Shown here: in pieces, positions 63,868 through 64,000 of the stretch
Position numbering within the stretch: the first letter of the stretch is position 1
How the letters are laid out: each line of letters starts with the position of its first letter
DNA from: Rariloculus sp963665575
GTDB taxonomy: Bacteria; Pseudomonadota; Gammaproteobacteria; Steroidobacterales; Rariloculaceae
Assembly: GCA_963665575.2 (NCBI GenBank)
Contig: CAXXDW010000005.1
Coordinates: 310,001-374,000, forward strand
Direction of reading: 5' to 3'
DNA: 64,000 nucleotides
Made by a program: the position numbers and the translations under genes
The notes under the pieces: generated by a model
Database searches by the model: none
The model's input: only the letters and a program-made list of their open reading frames with translations
Told to the model about the DNA's origin: nothing

Positions 63868-64000
63868 ATGGACCTGAAATTCCTTGGATTTGAGCAGCCG
63901 ATCGCCGAGCTCGAAGCTCGGATCGCCGAGCTCCGGTTCGTCGGCGACGACTCCGAAATCAATATCAGCGAGGAGATCGAGCGGCTAAGGAAGCGCAGCG
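63868..64000 (+). CDS. accA: Acetyl-CoA carboxylase alpha subunit, 3' partial
   Basis: The first 44 residues (MDLKFLGFEQPIAELEARIAELR) match the conserved start of the carboxyltransferase alpha subunit. It runs off the window. The 149 bp after dnaE hold no other gene. The dnaE-accA order is the usual one. Confidence 0.92.
   Translation, partial: MDLKFLGFEQPIAELEARIAELRFVGDDSEINISEEIERLRKRS

Overview
The window reads as a chromosomal segment of a high-G+C gammaproteobacterium. The right half carries the canonical proteobacterial order rpsB-tsf-pyrH-frr-cdsA-rseP-bamA-skp-lpxD-fabZ-lpxA-lpxB-rnhB-dnaE-accA, with map-glnD-dapD divergent upstream. Gram-negative outer-membrane genes (bamA, skp, lpxA/B/D) and a phoB-phoR-phoU block fit this. 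No genus can be named from the sequence alone. No rRNA, tRNA or CRISPR array was seen.

Bases 1-23,000 are an accessory, mosaic island. It opens with three overlapping tyrosine recombinase genes (a RIT, recombinase-in-trio, element; the first gene starts before the window) that end in inverted repeats and a perfect 32-bp palindrome. Next come a probably truncated helical-repeat gene and an H-NS-like silencer. A four-gene minus-strand operon follows: unknown protein, recombinase-fold protein without a visible nucleophile, complete 693-aa tyrosine recombinase, and HelD-like helicase with three zinc ribbons. A tandem-HTH regulator diverges from it. After this lie a YhaN-like coiled-coil fragment, a small operon (membrane PLD-like protein, membrane protein, GIY-YIG protein), two damaged integrases, an McrB/DUF2357 type IV restriction pair and a decayed VapBC locus.

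Bases 23,000-32,100 hold metabolic genes (secreted hydrolase, MobA-like, DegT aminotransferase, formylglutamate amidohydrolase-like, YbdK-like, dusA). They are interrupted by a cassette in which a DUF429-like RNase H-fold domain is fused in frame to the aminotransferase, followed by DUF5131 and TcmP genes behind a near-perfect LexA box. This SOS-controlled cassette and the four-gene recombinase-helicase operon are the best candidates for undescribed systems.

Bases 32,200-46,900 are core genes: pckG, yoaA, tsaB, phoB-phoR-phoU, dsbB, dapE, a pstB without its transporter partners, dapD, glnD and map. Bases 47,000-64,000 are the translation and envelope-biogenesis cluster. It is unusual in lacking uppS (between frr and cdsA) and dxr (between cdsA and rseP), and in an S2 protein with a long acidic, repeat-containing tail.
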